A stretch of DNA of 64,000 nt, taken from Agelas oroides (lineage: Eukaryota; Porifera; Demospongiae; Agelasida; Agelasidae). Where the stretch lies: contig OX422199.1 of assembly GCA_949130485.1 (NCBI GenBank), forward strand, positions 6,566,902 to 6,630,901, read 5' to 3'. The notes under the pieces are model-generated. The model did not search any database. It worked only from the letters and a program-made list of their open reading frames with translations, and had not been told where the DNA came from. Below are positions 1 to 56,500 of the stretch, piece after piece. Position 1 is the first letter of the stretch. The number at the start of each line of letters is the position of its first letter. The position numbers and the translations under genes were made by a program.

Positions 1-469
1 TTCAGCTCTGGTGAATTGAACGCAGGCTGCCACTGCATTTTTTGCTAGCCCAGGTCTTTTCTTGCACCAGGTATGAGGCTATACTAGCTACTTTTGCATG
101 TGTTGATGCCAGGGAAAACAGTTGATCTCCTCATCCCAAGAACACTCATGAAACGTGTTTGAAAGGGACCTACAACAGCCGCTGTTGTACTTGTATATGA
201 GAATGACTGTATACTGCAAACAATATGAGAGTGCAATGATCTGTGAGTTACCATAATTACTGCACTTTTGCATAGTTATTATTACACTTGTGGGAAGTTG
301 TGGGTTTGTACAGTAGATATATGTACAATGTTAGCAACCACCTAGCAACATATAATAACTGGTGATTACACCACACGTTGGTTGTCAGAACATAAGGACA
401 TTTTGCTACACAATAGTTGCATTTTTTTCTCTGAAATAGCAATAATTCAATAACGATTTTTGGTCTATA

Positions 470-1006
470 TACAGTAGGAAATCACTTATCCGAACACGTT
501 GGGACCAGAGGGTATTTGGATAACTGAAGTATGACAGAGGACGCCATTATAATGCTAGCCCACGTGACACAAACTGCATGCGGAGTGAGTTGCAATGCGA
601 GTGTTGAGCTGCTAACGCCGTGCCGCTGTCACCGGTGTGCGATGACTCTACCGGGTCTGAAAGTTAACTTTTGGACGCTGCGTATGTAGCAAGTGGTAGA
701 ACGCACACAACCGTAAGCCGTCGCTCAGTTTCCTGCATTTGCGGCAGCTCAATGTGACAGTTTTACCTTTGTTGCAAAGCCTGCCATCTGCGTAGAAGTT
801 ATCCCATAGAAGTTATCATGTATCTTCAGCAGCTATACCAATGAGCAGAGCGAACACTGAAACACTTGATAACAGCCATTTGAACAGCTAAAGCCAACTT
901 CTTGTCGATGAAAGTACCCGGAAGTAGTGGGTGTGGCTTTACTAAACGCATTGGTTAACCAACGTGTTTTGATAATTTAAGCTCGGATAAGTGACTTTCT
1001 ACTGTG
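470..1006. mobile_element. TIR element (pogo/Tigger-like MITE)
   Basis: Left end CAGTAGGAAATCACTTATCC (from 472) is matched by the inverted right end around 983-1004 (CAGTAGAAAGTCACTTATCC on the minus strand). The TTATCCGA motif in the end is characteristic of pogo/Tigger-type elements. TA precedes the left end; the right flank is imperfect. No transposase is visible, so it is non-autonomous. A second short fragment with the same motif lies at about 1296-1341. It sits in intron 1 of copy C. Confidence 0.75.
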
Positions 1007-1295
1007 TAATAGATAATGACAGTTCAAACTAGAGACTGAAGTTGAAAGAACAATATTAAACATGTGAGTGTCAACTGTCATATGGAATGTAATCAGCAAA
1101 CTAATGAGTCTCAAACCTGAATAAAGTCTAGCCATTTCATTCATAGGTTCAACAACTTGGATGCCTGGCTCCAGTAAGATCACTATTGATATCAGTTCCA
1201 GTGAGAGTACAAAGCCATTTATGTGCCTAGCTGTTTCATTAGAGGTGTACACTGTACAAGTAAGTACAGAAGGCACCTGGATTAAGCCAGATACA

Positions 1296-1341
1296 GTGCA
1301 TCCTCGGTTATCCGAACCTCGATTATCCGAACGCAAAAGAT
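1296..1341. repeat. Fragment of the same TTATCCGA-type element
   Basis: Two copies of a T-C-G-(G/A)-TTATCCGAAC motif in direct order, like the end of the element at 470-1006, without a matching inverted partner nearby. Probably a truncated end. Confidence 0.45.
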
Positions 1342-1489
1342 GGCACCTGGATTAAGTCAGATACTGCTAATCGACTGCTATACTATCCACTCCTTGTCTG
1401 TACAGAGTGACCATACTTACTAATAGATAAACATTTTGAGATCATTTTCTCTTCTCTAAGTTTGCTTTGCTGAATCCTTTCAATGAGAA

Positions 1490-2088
1490 TACCGTAGGCG
1501 CTGGTTGTTAAGCGCATGCACATATAACAGCTGACAGCAAGGAAATATGTGCTTAACAGCGGACGTGCACAAGAAATAGTCGCTTAATAAATGGGTGTGA
1601 AAATAGTGGGCGGGGCTTTTGCTGCTTCCATTATATCACTCGTTCAACATGGCAGAGCGTCAAGTACTTTCGAGAGCATCATTCGTGGCCATCACATTTA
1701 CAAGCAGATCTGGCGGCTGCTTGTCGGAGATATACTAACCTTGGAACGGGAGGAGGGCAACAACCATGACAAATTCGCTGTCAGTCTCCTCAAGGATGCT
1801 ACTGTCGTTGGCCATGTTCCTCGATAGTTTTCGCGGGTGTTTTGGCACTTCCTCAGGCACGGAGGGACCATCACTTGTGAAGTTACCGGTCGAAGAAAGC
1901 GTGGTAAATGACTAGAGATACCCATTCTCTTTGTTCTTCGTACTACGAGTCTACGTTTTGCTTGACACGTTCGCTTAAAGTTCAAAGTTTGTTTAGTAAG
2001 CGCATGTGCCTAACACGTGATGGGTAAAACGCTCAACAAATTATGCGCTTAATAAAGAACTGCGCTTAACAACCAGCGCCCTACGGTA
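1490..2088. mobile_element. TA-flanked TIR element carrying a broken HIRAN-domain fragment
   Basis: Ends TACCGTAGGCGCTGGTTGTT (1490) and its inverted copy ending at 2088 (one extra G), with the TA dinucleotide at both edges as a likely Tc1/mariner-type target duplication. The interior on the plus strand (about 1650-1980) encodes a HIRAN-like stretch: GHHIYKQIWRLLVGD, NNHDKFAVSLLKD, VVGHVPR, then after a stop codon at 1825-1827, RHGGTITCEVTG and LEIP. HIRAN is a DNA-binding module of HLTF-type helicases, also common as stand-alone repeat-associated ORFs. At least two in-frame stops show it is not functional. Confidence 0.75.
1591..1985 (+). pseudogene. HIRAN-domain fragment inside TIR element
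   Basis: The reading frame shows the HIRAN core (Y-x-x-I-W-x-x-x-x-G-D-x-L-x-L-x-R-E, N-x-H-D-x-F-A-V, V-G-H-V-P-R) and, past the stop at 1825-1827, the C-terminal continuation with HFLRHGGTITCEVTG. A second stop follows near 1910. Captured or ancestral cargo of the surrounding element rather than a host gene. Confidence 0.6.
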
Positions 2089-5000
2089 TCATATGATACA
2101 TCAGGTGTTTGTTTATGTCTGGGTCTACCCAAATATAACCCACAAAATTTCTTAGTAAGGGACCCAATCCTATAGCAACCACATTGACAACTATGCAAAT
2201 ATCTACGCACACGTGACCACCCTGATAATAGGGTAAATGTGTGGGGTGAGCCTGTGCGAGCAACGCAAAGCAGCACCGTACGCCTTTCACTGTTATGCCC
2301 TACCCTCCCAGGTTGGTGGTGGGTAGGGGTTATGAAGAGGGTTTGACCCCAGCAGCATGCCCTTTAGTAGGGGCAATCGCCTTGTATTACTGCACATGCT
2401 TATATTTGTGTAGTCCTGTTTGATGAAAGAGGTTGCCCCAGTAGAAGGGAATTGGAAATTGCAAATCCCAATTATATCTGAAGTACACACACTGTACCTG
2501 CAAGCATTATAGCTATGGAGGTATCAGAAGGCCAAGCTAGCCACAGTCACACAGTTTTACGTGATAAATAATTATAAACTGTGTTGTACCGCCACATAAA
2601 TGGAGTGAGGTATAAGGGATGGGTTGGTTTAGGATGCACCTTGTAAACCACAACACCCATTTACAGGAATATCATGTTATGGGCCACACTCTAGTTATCA
2701 TCTCAATTACATTTACAGATAGTCATACATAGTACAGACTGAAAAAGATAAAAGTTGTATCATTGCCGTAAGAAGCCAGTTACACAGGTTTCTATGCAAT
2801 ATTGGAAGGAAGGATTTTGTCAATTGCTTTGGGGAGGGGGAGAGGGAGGGAAGGAGGGAGGGGAGGGAGGGGGTAGAGAGAGGTGGAGAGGGGGAGGGGG
2901 AGGGGGTTGACTGTTTTGGGGGAAGCTACCCACCTGTAAACTTTTTGTAGACTAAACCATGACTACGGTTGCTTAGCATATTCTCAACAAAATTAATGTA
3001 TATGTGTAACACAAATCACAACAATGTACTTATAGTACTGTAATCATGTGATTCAAGAACATTCCTAACAGATCAGTTGACTCGTGAATACTAACACTTT
3101 GAATAATGTATCTAGCTGACTAGCTGAACAGGATACAGAAACTTTAGTACCCTCTCCATTTCCAAATGGGTAAATTAATGCCAATTTCACCAGTGCAAGA
3201 ATTTATAAACGCTGAAATTATGGTGCTTAAGTGCATCTGCTGACTTATGGACACTGTTTGCCAGTATTTACCTGTAAAGCACTTAGAGAGGAGAAACTAG
3301 AACATAATGATCGCCAGGTTACTACAATTAAGCTGTGGACACATGATAAAAATCCTGTAACTGCCGCCTCTCAGTGAAACAGACCCAACAAATCCCACTA
3401 GTATAAGGTATCTTTGAGGTACAAGCTCGGTTCAGTATGTATTAACAACAGACAATCAACACTAAACAACGTAAGAAAGCTTCCATACAGCAGTACAATG
3501 TAGATTAGCCAAACAAACACTCTAATGTGGACCTTTTGCCCAAAAGACTTCTGCTGCAGTGCATAACCATAAAGGTAGGCCAAACCCCAAAAATTCCAAC
3601 TATACGGAGTCATACACACAGTGTGCTACTAAAGTGTAAACAGAGTATGTGTGGGGGGAATAAATTAGGAGATGGTATTTACTTATGGGATAACATATTT
3701 GGGCACCTTTGATTATCAGAACAGTGAAATAACTAGACCAGATAATTTTCTAGTAATCACAGTTCCAGGCTCTGCATTCTGGGTTCAACACCTGACCAAT
3801 TATACTGTTCAACACCTGACATGTCGGGAAATTACCACGTAGTCATAGTGCCACTCATAGGGAAGGGAGTGCAGTGAGTTGGTACGTAAATTTTGATGCT
3901 GTGAAATTACTTTGGACAACACAATTTATTATACTTAGATGAAAAACTTAACATAGGCCAGCAGACACTCCCCAGCTCGCTGAAAAAGCTGTACATACTA
4001 CGCTATTAGGTTACCTGGGGTTGTAGCCATCATCTATGGTGCATACTTAAAATTCTGCACATGGCATGATCTGATGTCTGCATAGTTTCACAACTCTGTC
4101 TAGCTGCAGAGCCCTTGGGTCATGGTGTCACTCAAAGTATGCGTTTTCATACTTTGTGGCTTTCTCCCACTATTAAAGCTCCTAACTTCCTCATGGTTCA
4201 GTGTAGGCAAAGGCACCCCCCACATGTTAGGTACCAATTTTCAGTTGCTATTGCATGCCTCTAACATAACAATACATAGTAGTAGCTTTTCACGACCCAT
4301 GAAGCTATGAAACATGAAGTTACGATGAGAGTCTGTTCTAGCCTGCACACAGTCAGGTCTGTTTGTCTACTGCACTGTCCTCACTTTGACTGTGCACTGG
4401 ACTGTGGACCTAAGATGTCCTAGTAACACAGAGATTATGTTCTCCTTAGGTGTGCATTTAGTTCTGCTTCAAAAACAGAGGCTCGCATTCTCCTAGCTTG
4501 GAGGGGGTGATAAGCCATCTGTACCATGAAATCCCACAATACTCAATTCTGCCATTATGGTTACTATATGTAATGTACTTGTGAGTTCAATTAGTTATGT
4601 TAGACCAAGAGGGCTGACAAGACGTGGATGTGTGTAACCTCTGTGTCATTGCAGAGATTTGGGGCACCAAATTCCTGTCTTAACAAGTCTATAGCAACAC
4701 TTTTAGGTGGTTTCTCAGTGTTTTGACTCTAATGCTAATGCATAAACCCAAGTTTAATTGAAAAGTGAGTACACAAATTTCCTTGTCTGCCAAAAATGCC
4801 AGTGCTGAAGTCAAAGCAACACAACAGATGTTGAGTGAATTATTTGTATCTAATGCGGCAAGGCCATACCCTAACGAAATCACCCCTACACTTTGCTTTC
4901 TAAGTAGTAAAAGTGCTATAAAAACTAGCTTGGCCTCATTGCATTAAACGTCCCCTGAGATTCATGCATAATTGCATGTACAGATCTCGTGACTTTCTCC

Positions 5001-6052
5001 CCTCGAAGAAGGATCTAAGGGAACTAGACTGTTAGTAGTGGAACCTCCAATAGCAGAAAGTCAACACTGCCACAGTATAAAAGGCACTCCAAGATTCATT
5101 GATATTCTTGCAGACCCTCTGAAAAGCAATTATCCGTCCAACAGACACATGTGGCTCTCTCAACTGCCACAAACACAATGACTTTAGGTGTTGACTAACC
5201 TACCTTTCCACCATCACTGCCTGATTTAACAATTGGACATTATGTTAGCATATAGCTTCCTGGTTAGTCTAACTCTCGTCTGAAAACACCATTCTGTACT
5301 CAACAGTAAATTCAAAATATGAACTTGAATGGTGCAGTGCCTACAGTCCATTCAGATTTGCAAGGTTCAGATTAGCACGGTTCAGATTAGTAAGGGTCTT
5401 ACTACACATTGGTCATTAACAACTGACATGTCAAACTACTACAAAGTCTGCTGGCCCACTGCATGTAGTACATGCCTTCTGTTTATATTGTCCATCTGAT
5501 AACATTGGCAAATTAAATCATAGGTCTGGGAGTTTAAAGTCAATCATCATTAAGGATAATATCTGGAAAAAAATAACAAAAATGTGGCCCTCAGTCGCGA
5601 AATAAATAAGTGTGGTTGATTCTGTAGAAATACATACTCCAAAGCTAGATTTCGCTGTTCTAAATACTTTCAACCACACACTTTTCATGTAGCCAACCAT
5701 CAGCCACAGTGACACCACTACATGGCTGCATCTGTTACCTGAATAGTAACAGGTGTTGTGTGCATGAGCAACCTCACACAAAATTTATAGTATAGTAGTA
5801 CAGTAAGTATAGTAGAAATTGTTTGTTGTTAATCCCACTTGATTTGTTATGGCTTCATCGCTAAACGTTGACTATTTATACGACGCATGCTTGCCACCAG
5901 CCTCTTCTGACCAACTGACGGAGGAAAGGACCTGGCTCCTTTGCAAGTTGTAGTACATGAAACATGGATGTATGCATGCATACCTAGCTAAACGCATTAC
6001 AAGCAACAAACTGTGCAACGATCAAGCCTTGTAAAACTACTTCATGACTTAC
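2089..6052. other. Intron 1 of copy C, no gene recognised
   Basis: About 4 kb of AT-rich sequence with only short incidental open frames. It contains the purine-rich tract at 2828-2905 and no recognisable exon, RNA gene or complete transposon. I see nothing else I can name. Confidence 0.6.
2828..2910. repeat. GGGA-rich low-complexity tract
   Basis: Nearly pure purine run (GGGAGGGGGAGAGGG pattern) of about 80 bp on the plus strand, pyrimidine-rich on the transcribed strand. Several G runs of four or more could form a G-quadruplex. Confidence 0.8.
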
Positions 6053-6262
6053 ATAAACAGAGCTGCGCGCTGTTCCAAACAAGACAAAAGGTACCTCCAG
6101 CTCAATCGCCAACGAGGAGTCTTCATCGCTCCCGTTCAGAAGCTGATCTCCCTCTGCAAGCCCAAACGGGTAGAACTCGGAGACAGATAATCCCCCGACA
6201 TGTGAAAGACAACAAAGGGCTAGAAGTAGCCCCGGACAAATCCAAGAATCACATGCACCCAT
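6053..6262 (-). CDS. Copy C, exon 1 (partial gene): signal peptide and N-terminal part of NIDO domain
   Basis: The ATG at 6262-6260 has a purine at -3. The 70 codons begin with a hydrophobic signal peptide (about residues 8-24, core LLLALCCL) and continue with SEFYPFG, GDQ and PFVLFG, the typical opening of a NIDO (nidogen-like) domain. The exon stops at a consensus donor (GTAAGT) at 6052-6047, phase 0, exactly as exon 1 of copy A does. The next exon is not in the window, so intron 1 exceeds 6 kb here against 3.5 kb in copy A. It lies about 0.8 kb downstream of the stop of copy A on the same strand, so it is the start of a third tandem paralogue running off the left edge. An isolated exon-1 duplicate without a gene behind it cannot be excluded. 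Confidence 0.8.
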
Positions 6263-7047
6263 TTCGTTCTTCTCGCATGACTGCCAAACGGGCGAGTTTG
6301 TTGATCAAAACTAAAGTACGTACTCGTATTAAAGCTATGCAAACTCTTAAGGGGGGAGGTTTGATCTCCGCCCACTGCAATGACATCATTTCCGTACGTT
6401 ATCACTACGGCAACACTGTAATTAGATAGTGGTTACGTTGAACATGAAGCTAGCTGTAATTAGATAGTGGTTGAACATGGAAACTAGATGTAGATTACAC
6501 ACCAGTGAAACTCTATATATCCCTGACCTAGTACCCAGGCTTTTTCCCCCTCATACAGTCATTACACTTTTAGCCCTGGAGAGATGGAACTAGGATGGTT
6601 AGCCATTATCCAGAACGGTGAATGCTCTATTCAACAGCAGGACGTTAGTACAGGTGGAACTAGGACTAGTCGGTCAAGGTGTCTGCTTTTAACAGTCTGC
6701 TTGTACTATTATAAGTTGGCACAGCATCCAGCATGATTATGTCAATTTGGAGAATACTGAGCTCTCAGCGGCATTAGGTACTAGAAAGTGTGGGACAGAA
6801 GAAGGTGGGCCCCTTCTTAGTTATTCGTGACTTTTCCATACTGCAAGCAATGAAAGCTGTAATATAAATATAAAATCATAGTATATCAAGCTGCTGGAAA
6901 GAGGTTGAGCAAATAGCTATGTATTACACTTTTACTGCACAAATACAAGCATCTACAGAGCTAGTTCATGAGTTTACTATGGCATGTTAAGATGGACTAA
7001 AACTACACACCACAAATGTTTCAGTAATGATTATGACCAGTTCAGCA
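6263..7047. other. Intergenic region between copy A stop and copy C start
   Basis: Holds the 3' flank of copy A and the promoter side of copy C in about 785 bp. A TATA-like TATATA lies at 6512-6518, roughly 250 bp upstream of the copy C ATG, which is far for a core promoter, so I do not call it. A direct duplication of GTAATTAGATAGTGGTT occurs near 6417-6472. No clear AATAAA signal was seen close to the copy A stop. Confidence 0.55.
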
Positions 7048-51697
<44,650 letters not shown>

Positions 51698-52436
51698 CAC
51701 ACTACGTTGACAACCTTATCTTGATTTGCCTATTGCCAGTTCACTGTATATTTACCGAGCTGAACAAGCGTGGGCAGCAGCAGCTCAAAGTTCAAAGTTT
51801 ATTCATGACCCCTTGCGGGAAGTGAAGAACATACATGTAGTGATGTCAGAATTTCCAAAAGTATGTAAATATTCTTCTACACAGGCCATTTCTCCACAAT
51901 GCCTTAATGTATTCACATCAAATTTGATATAGAGGTTCCTTAGAGGCTTGGGCATATTTCCTTGCACAGCTTTGTTAAAAATATATGCCTCGATCTAAAC
52001 TACACACAAGTTTTTGTCACATCTCGCTACTTTTCTGCAAATTGTTGAAGTATTAAGACAAGTGGCATATCCCTAGTTTCAAAATCTAACTTAGGGTCTT
52101 CTAGGGTGATACCTTATCACCTATGATCTTTTTAACCCCTCACTGAGCTATGTAACACTCAAGCTGTGGATTCAGCCATCAGTAGTATACGTGAGGAAGC
52201 AAAGTCGATCAAAACCTGTCCATCTGCACCCTCATACAGTTATCTCCACCATGCAGTCTTCCAGCCCACAATTGTGCACTCTTAAGAGATAGACAAAAAG
52301 CATCCAGCTTGGACCTCAGGCTCAAACCTGTAAATTTACAGATAACATGCTAACCTCTCAATCGCTAGCGCTTTAGAGTTTACCAGTGACTCCGTCATCA
52401 AGGAATTCCTCACTCTGCTCAATGATCAAGAGTTTC
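51698..52436. other. Upstream flank of copy A
   Basis: Presumed promoter and 5' UTR region of copy A. A TATA-like AAATATA on the minus strand lies about 50 bp upstream of the ATG (51744-51752); this may be fortuitous. No CpG-rich block or other motif stands out. Confidence 0.5.
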
Positions 52437-53040
52437 CAGGCCCGTAGCCAGGATTTTTAGAAGGGGGGTTACATGGGTGTCAGATGTGTATGTATATATG
52501 CATGCATAAGAATGCAAGAGTAGGGGGGTCTGGGGGCATGCTCCCCCAGGAAAATTTTAGAAATTAGATGCTCTGAGATTGCTTCTGAGGCCATTTTGGG
52601 ACAGAAGCAGAACCGTAGTAGCTACATGGCTCGCGGAGAAATTTTTGGCTGTCCACATGACTTCGAATTTCCAAGAGAGAAGCTACTAAGGTTGGCAGAA
52701 CAGCAGGTTGGGTGACATCACTGGGAAGACAACTGGTGAACTCTCGAACGCCTGAAATAGCAATTTATTTACGCACGTATTTACGCGCGTCCTTTCATCA
52801 CAGCGGCGTAAACAACTTACGCGAGCGTTCCGCGCTGGTCCTCCATGAACGAACTCGCATAGCTGCAACCACAATTGTTTTGACGGCAGTGATTCTCAAT
52901 AGCATCGAGGCTAGTGGACCAATTTCAAACGGTAGGGCACTTAAAATGTACAGTTAAGCGGTGCATGTGAAATCTTTTGGAGGCCAAAAGGGGGGTTCGA
53001 CCGAACCCCCTCGAACCCCCCCTGCCTACGGGCCTGGTTT
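52437..53040. mobile_element. TIR element with CCAGGCCCGTAG ends
   Basis: Left CCAGGCCCGTAGCCAGGA then AAGGGGGGTT; right AGGGGGGTTCG...CCTGCCTACGGGCCTGG. Interior contains TTTACGCACGTATTTACGCG and GGCGTAAAC, also found in inverted order within the element at 15314-15797, suggesting shared or nested sequence. Located between copy B and copy A. Confidence 0.75.
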
Positions 53041-53516
53041 CTAAATCGGATGGAAACACGTCTGATTCTTGAATTGGCCCACAGATCAATTTCACTGAGC
53101 ACCAAAACAGCCATCAAACCACTGACCAAAAATTTTGCTACTAGTCATAGCTACACACACATTGTGCCACTGAAGGTAAACAGAGTATACTTATGTCACA
53201 AGTATGTGGAGGTTACTCAGAGAATTTATTTAGGGATGGCGCGGAAGCCACATAACTTCAACACAAATACGCTGTTATGGATAACCCAAAAACAGGTTCA
53301 CGCATTCAGTAATTCGAGCACGAAACTCATCCTTATCGCAGTACGGAGCTCTACGTCTGACTACGACCACTCAACGTCTTCAGAGCTTTAAATTTACACA
53401 AATACAAGCATCTACAGAGCTAATTCATGAGTTTACTAATGCATGTTAACATGGACTAAAACTACACAGTCACACACTGCACAAATGTTTCAGCAATGAT
53501 TATGACCAGTTCAGCA
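53041..53516. other. 3' flank of copy B
   Basis: About 475 bp between a transposon and the copy B stop codon. The last 120 bp resemble the 3' flank of copy A (around 6945-7047), so the duplication extended past the stop codon. No other feature recognised. Confidence 0.6.
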
Positions 53517-56500
53517 CTAATCATATTCATCAGTGGAGTTCGCATTTCCTTTCTCACTTAAAGGTGCGAAAGTCAACTCCTCAAAGACATTCACTTCATT
53601 ATGTCCGTTCTCTCTATCCCCCATGACGTTTGCTTGCATATCTCTGTTCATCTCACCACGCAGGACATCTGTTTGTTCATCTCCCTTTACCTCACTGTGT
53701 GTGACGTTTGTTTTTATATCCCCATTCATCCCACCCTGCATGATGTTTGCTTCTATCACTGCATCTTCATTTGCTAGTGCTATCATGACATTTCTTTCAA
53801 TGTCTAATTCTGATTCCATGTCTATTTCTGATTCCATGCCAGTTCCAATTTCTTCCAGACCAAGTGTTTCAGGCAGTGAGCCTTTGATGTAAATTTTGTC
53901 TGAAGTTGCTTCTTGGTTTGGAATGATTGTGTCCATTTCAATCCCAGTCTTCTCTTGCAGCTGACTATCTAATTTCAACTGTTCACTCTTGTTAAAATTA
54001 CTTCCAGTCAACACTTGCTCCGCAGTATAGATCGGATTATGATAAGCTTTTTCTCGAGGATTGGATGTACTTAAGGTGAAAGACTTTTTGCTCTTCCTGC
54101 GCAGGCTATTAGTGATCACATAGGTCCAAAACTCACGGCCATCTTTGCCAGCCAGACAGATAACAACAAAGAAAAAGAACCCTTGGAATCCATTGAAGAT
54201 GACAAAAAGGTACTGGAATGCTGTTGAAGCTTCCCTCACAGTCAGTGCACCAAAAAGCCACGTCAGACCAAATATTACCATGAGCCCCACAATGCTAATC
54301 ATAGTCTTGATGGTGGATTTGACAGAAGTCTTCTTTTTCCTACTTTGGGTGACCAGCACTCGAACACCAAGAATGAAGATAACGAAATTAAATGCAAAAA
54401 CTACAAATATGGGACCAAATAGAGTTACAAAAAAAACTATTGGATCACTGATGAAACAGCTGTGGAGGAAATTAATTTGAAAATTGCATCATCAACATGA
54501 GGTTTAGAGTCATCATGTAAATATATTTTGCAACTGACAAATGAAGGGCTGAGAGGTAAAGTGAACTAACCCACAATTATCAAAATCCCTCCCCTGAATA
54601 CTCTCATGAGCTGCAAGAATTTTTTGACCTTATGTTCATAGGGTATGCATGCATTTTATTATGCAATTTCCAGTATTTGATTTGAACTTAGTCCGCTTTA
54701 CTTCTCGCCCCTTCATTAAAGCCTGGCACTCTTGAAGCTGGTCTCACAAGTTACAAATACTTACTTGAGTTCGTATAAGCATGCAGAACTGGAGCATGTT
54801 TCTTTATAGAAGCATGCAGTGAGTAAGTTGATGAAAGTTGAAATCGATGGTAAGAGTTAGTGTATCAAGCCAGCCCATCTCTCATCCTCCAGAAATGTGA
54901 GAGAAGGTCTAGCAGAGTTCACAGCTTGTTTAATCTGCAGCCCTAAAACTGCACCAGTATTAGTCTTACATACTGAAGCCAAGGTGTTGCTACTGTCTCA
55001 AAATGCAACAGTAGGATCTGATTGGTCAGCATCTCATGCATACTAATAACATCAGCTAGACCCTCTCTCACATTTCTGGAGGGTGAGAGATGATCTGGCT
55101 TGATAGACTTGGTAAGAGTTTGCGTAAATATCATTGCATTCACATGCTTTCTAATTTTGAATACTATAAGTATTATTTATAACACACTTAGCTAACCATA
55201 AACGAGGAGGCACTACTCTGAACGAGGCAGCAGTTTGGTACGCACTGCACGATGGCTTTAATCAATACTGTTTACTACTATAATTGCTGTTTGGATTGCG
55301 TAGCTACGATCAACACATGCACTAGTGGTTCATTGTTCAACTGTTCTGTATACTGCTACTTTATTGTGCATCTCCATTCTGTACAGTTAATTTTTTCATA
55401 TGCAATCTCTTTGATCCATGCAGCTGTGTCCATATTTAATAGTTGAAAGTGTGCATTATCAGATTATTGCACACTTAAGTGTGAAATTAAGCTAGTTAAA
55501 GTGTGATCACATGACTACTTTCAAGGGATGTGATTGGCTGTAGGTCACGTGATCAGCAATGATATACTTTTTGTGTTTGTATGAGCACAAAAGAGATTCA
55601 TTCAGGCAGGTGGACCAAGACCTTAGGTGCATGTACTCGTTAGTCTGGTTATATGATACATAATCAAATTTTCACAGTATAGCTTTATTCTTCTATTGCA
55701 ATTGAGTCCACCGTAATGTCTGGTACCAGTATGCTAATTCTCGTCTTGCAGTAGTAATGTCCACAGTTCTGTATACATTGCAACTACATAATGCAAGGTG
55801 TAGTATCTGTTCACTGAGCTACAAATGGTGTGACTTACACTTGTATTTCTTCAACTGTTTCATTCACAAATATGAGCAAATTGCTTCCAGTTCCCAGGGT
55901 TGCAAGAGCAGGCACAACAGCTAACAGTGGAGATACTGTGCAATAGAGTAAATGATCAAGGGCTCAGAACCATCATAGGGTAACAAATTACATGTTAGAA
56001 CAGAATGCACAGATAGGTATGCAATAGCAAAATTGTAAGCATTTACGTAAGTAGTATCAGTAAATATCTTACACCAACAGATGAGGGAGACAGTCACAAA
56101 ATACTTCATAGTGATGCTTCCAAACACTATGATGATCTTCTGAAACAACAGCACAGCTTCTGCTCCCATCCAGAACACAGTAGCAAGTGTAAAGTAGTGG
56201 ATTAGTGCTGACATGGCAGTGCATACGATTTCATTTTCATTTCGTTCAATACCAACCATGAAGACCAACAGCAAACAAAACATCGCAATAGCAAACTGAA
56301 AGTGGAACTTGGTGACGTCACGTTGTCGCATCTTCCTGTAGATGGAAAATACAGTTTCATAATTAAGATCAGATTATTCACTAGAATAACACAAATTCTT
56401 TATGTGTAGCATTGAGTTGCTATTGCCTGACCCTAATGCATACTCTGCTCTATATTAAACCATATAAATAAAATAAAAAATAAAATGTGCTCAGTATAGT

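Noticed and set aside
6013..6429. Plus-strand open frame of 138 codons opposite copy C exon 1
   Set aside because: Antisense of a signal-peptide/NIDO exon; basic composition arises from the opposite strand, with no domain or conserved start.
6512..6518. TATATA as core promoter of copy C
   Set aside because: It is about 250 bp from the ATG in AT-rich sequence and copy A has no equivalent at that position.
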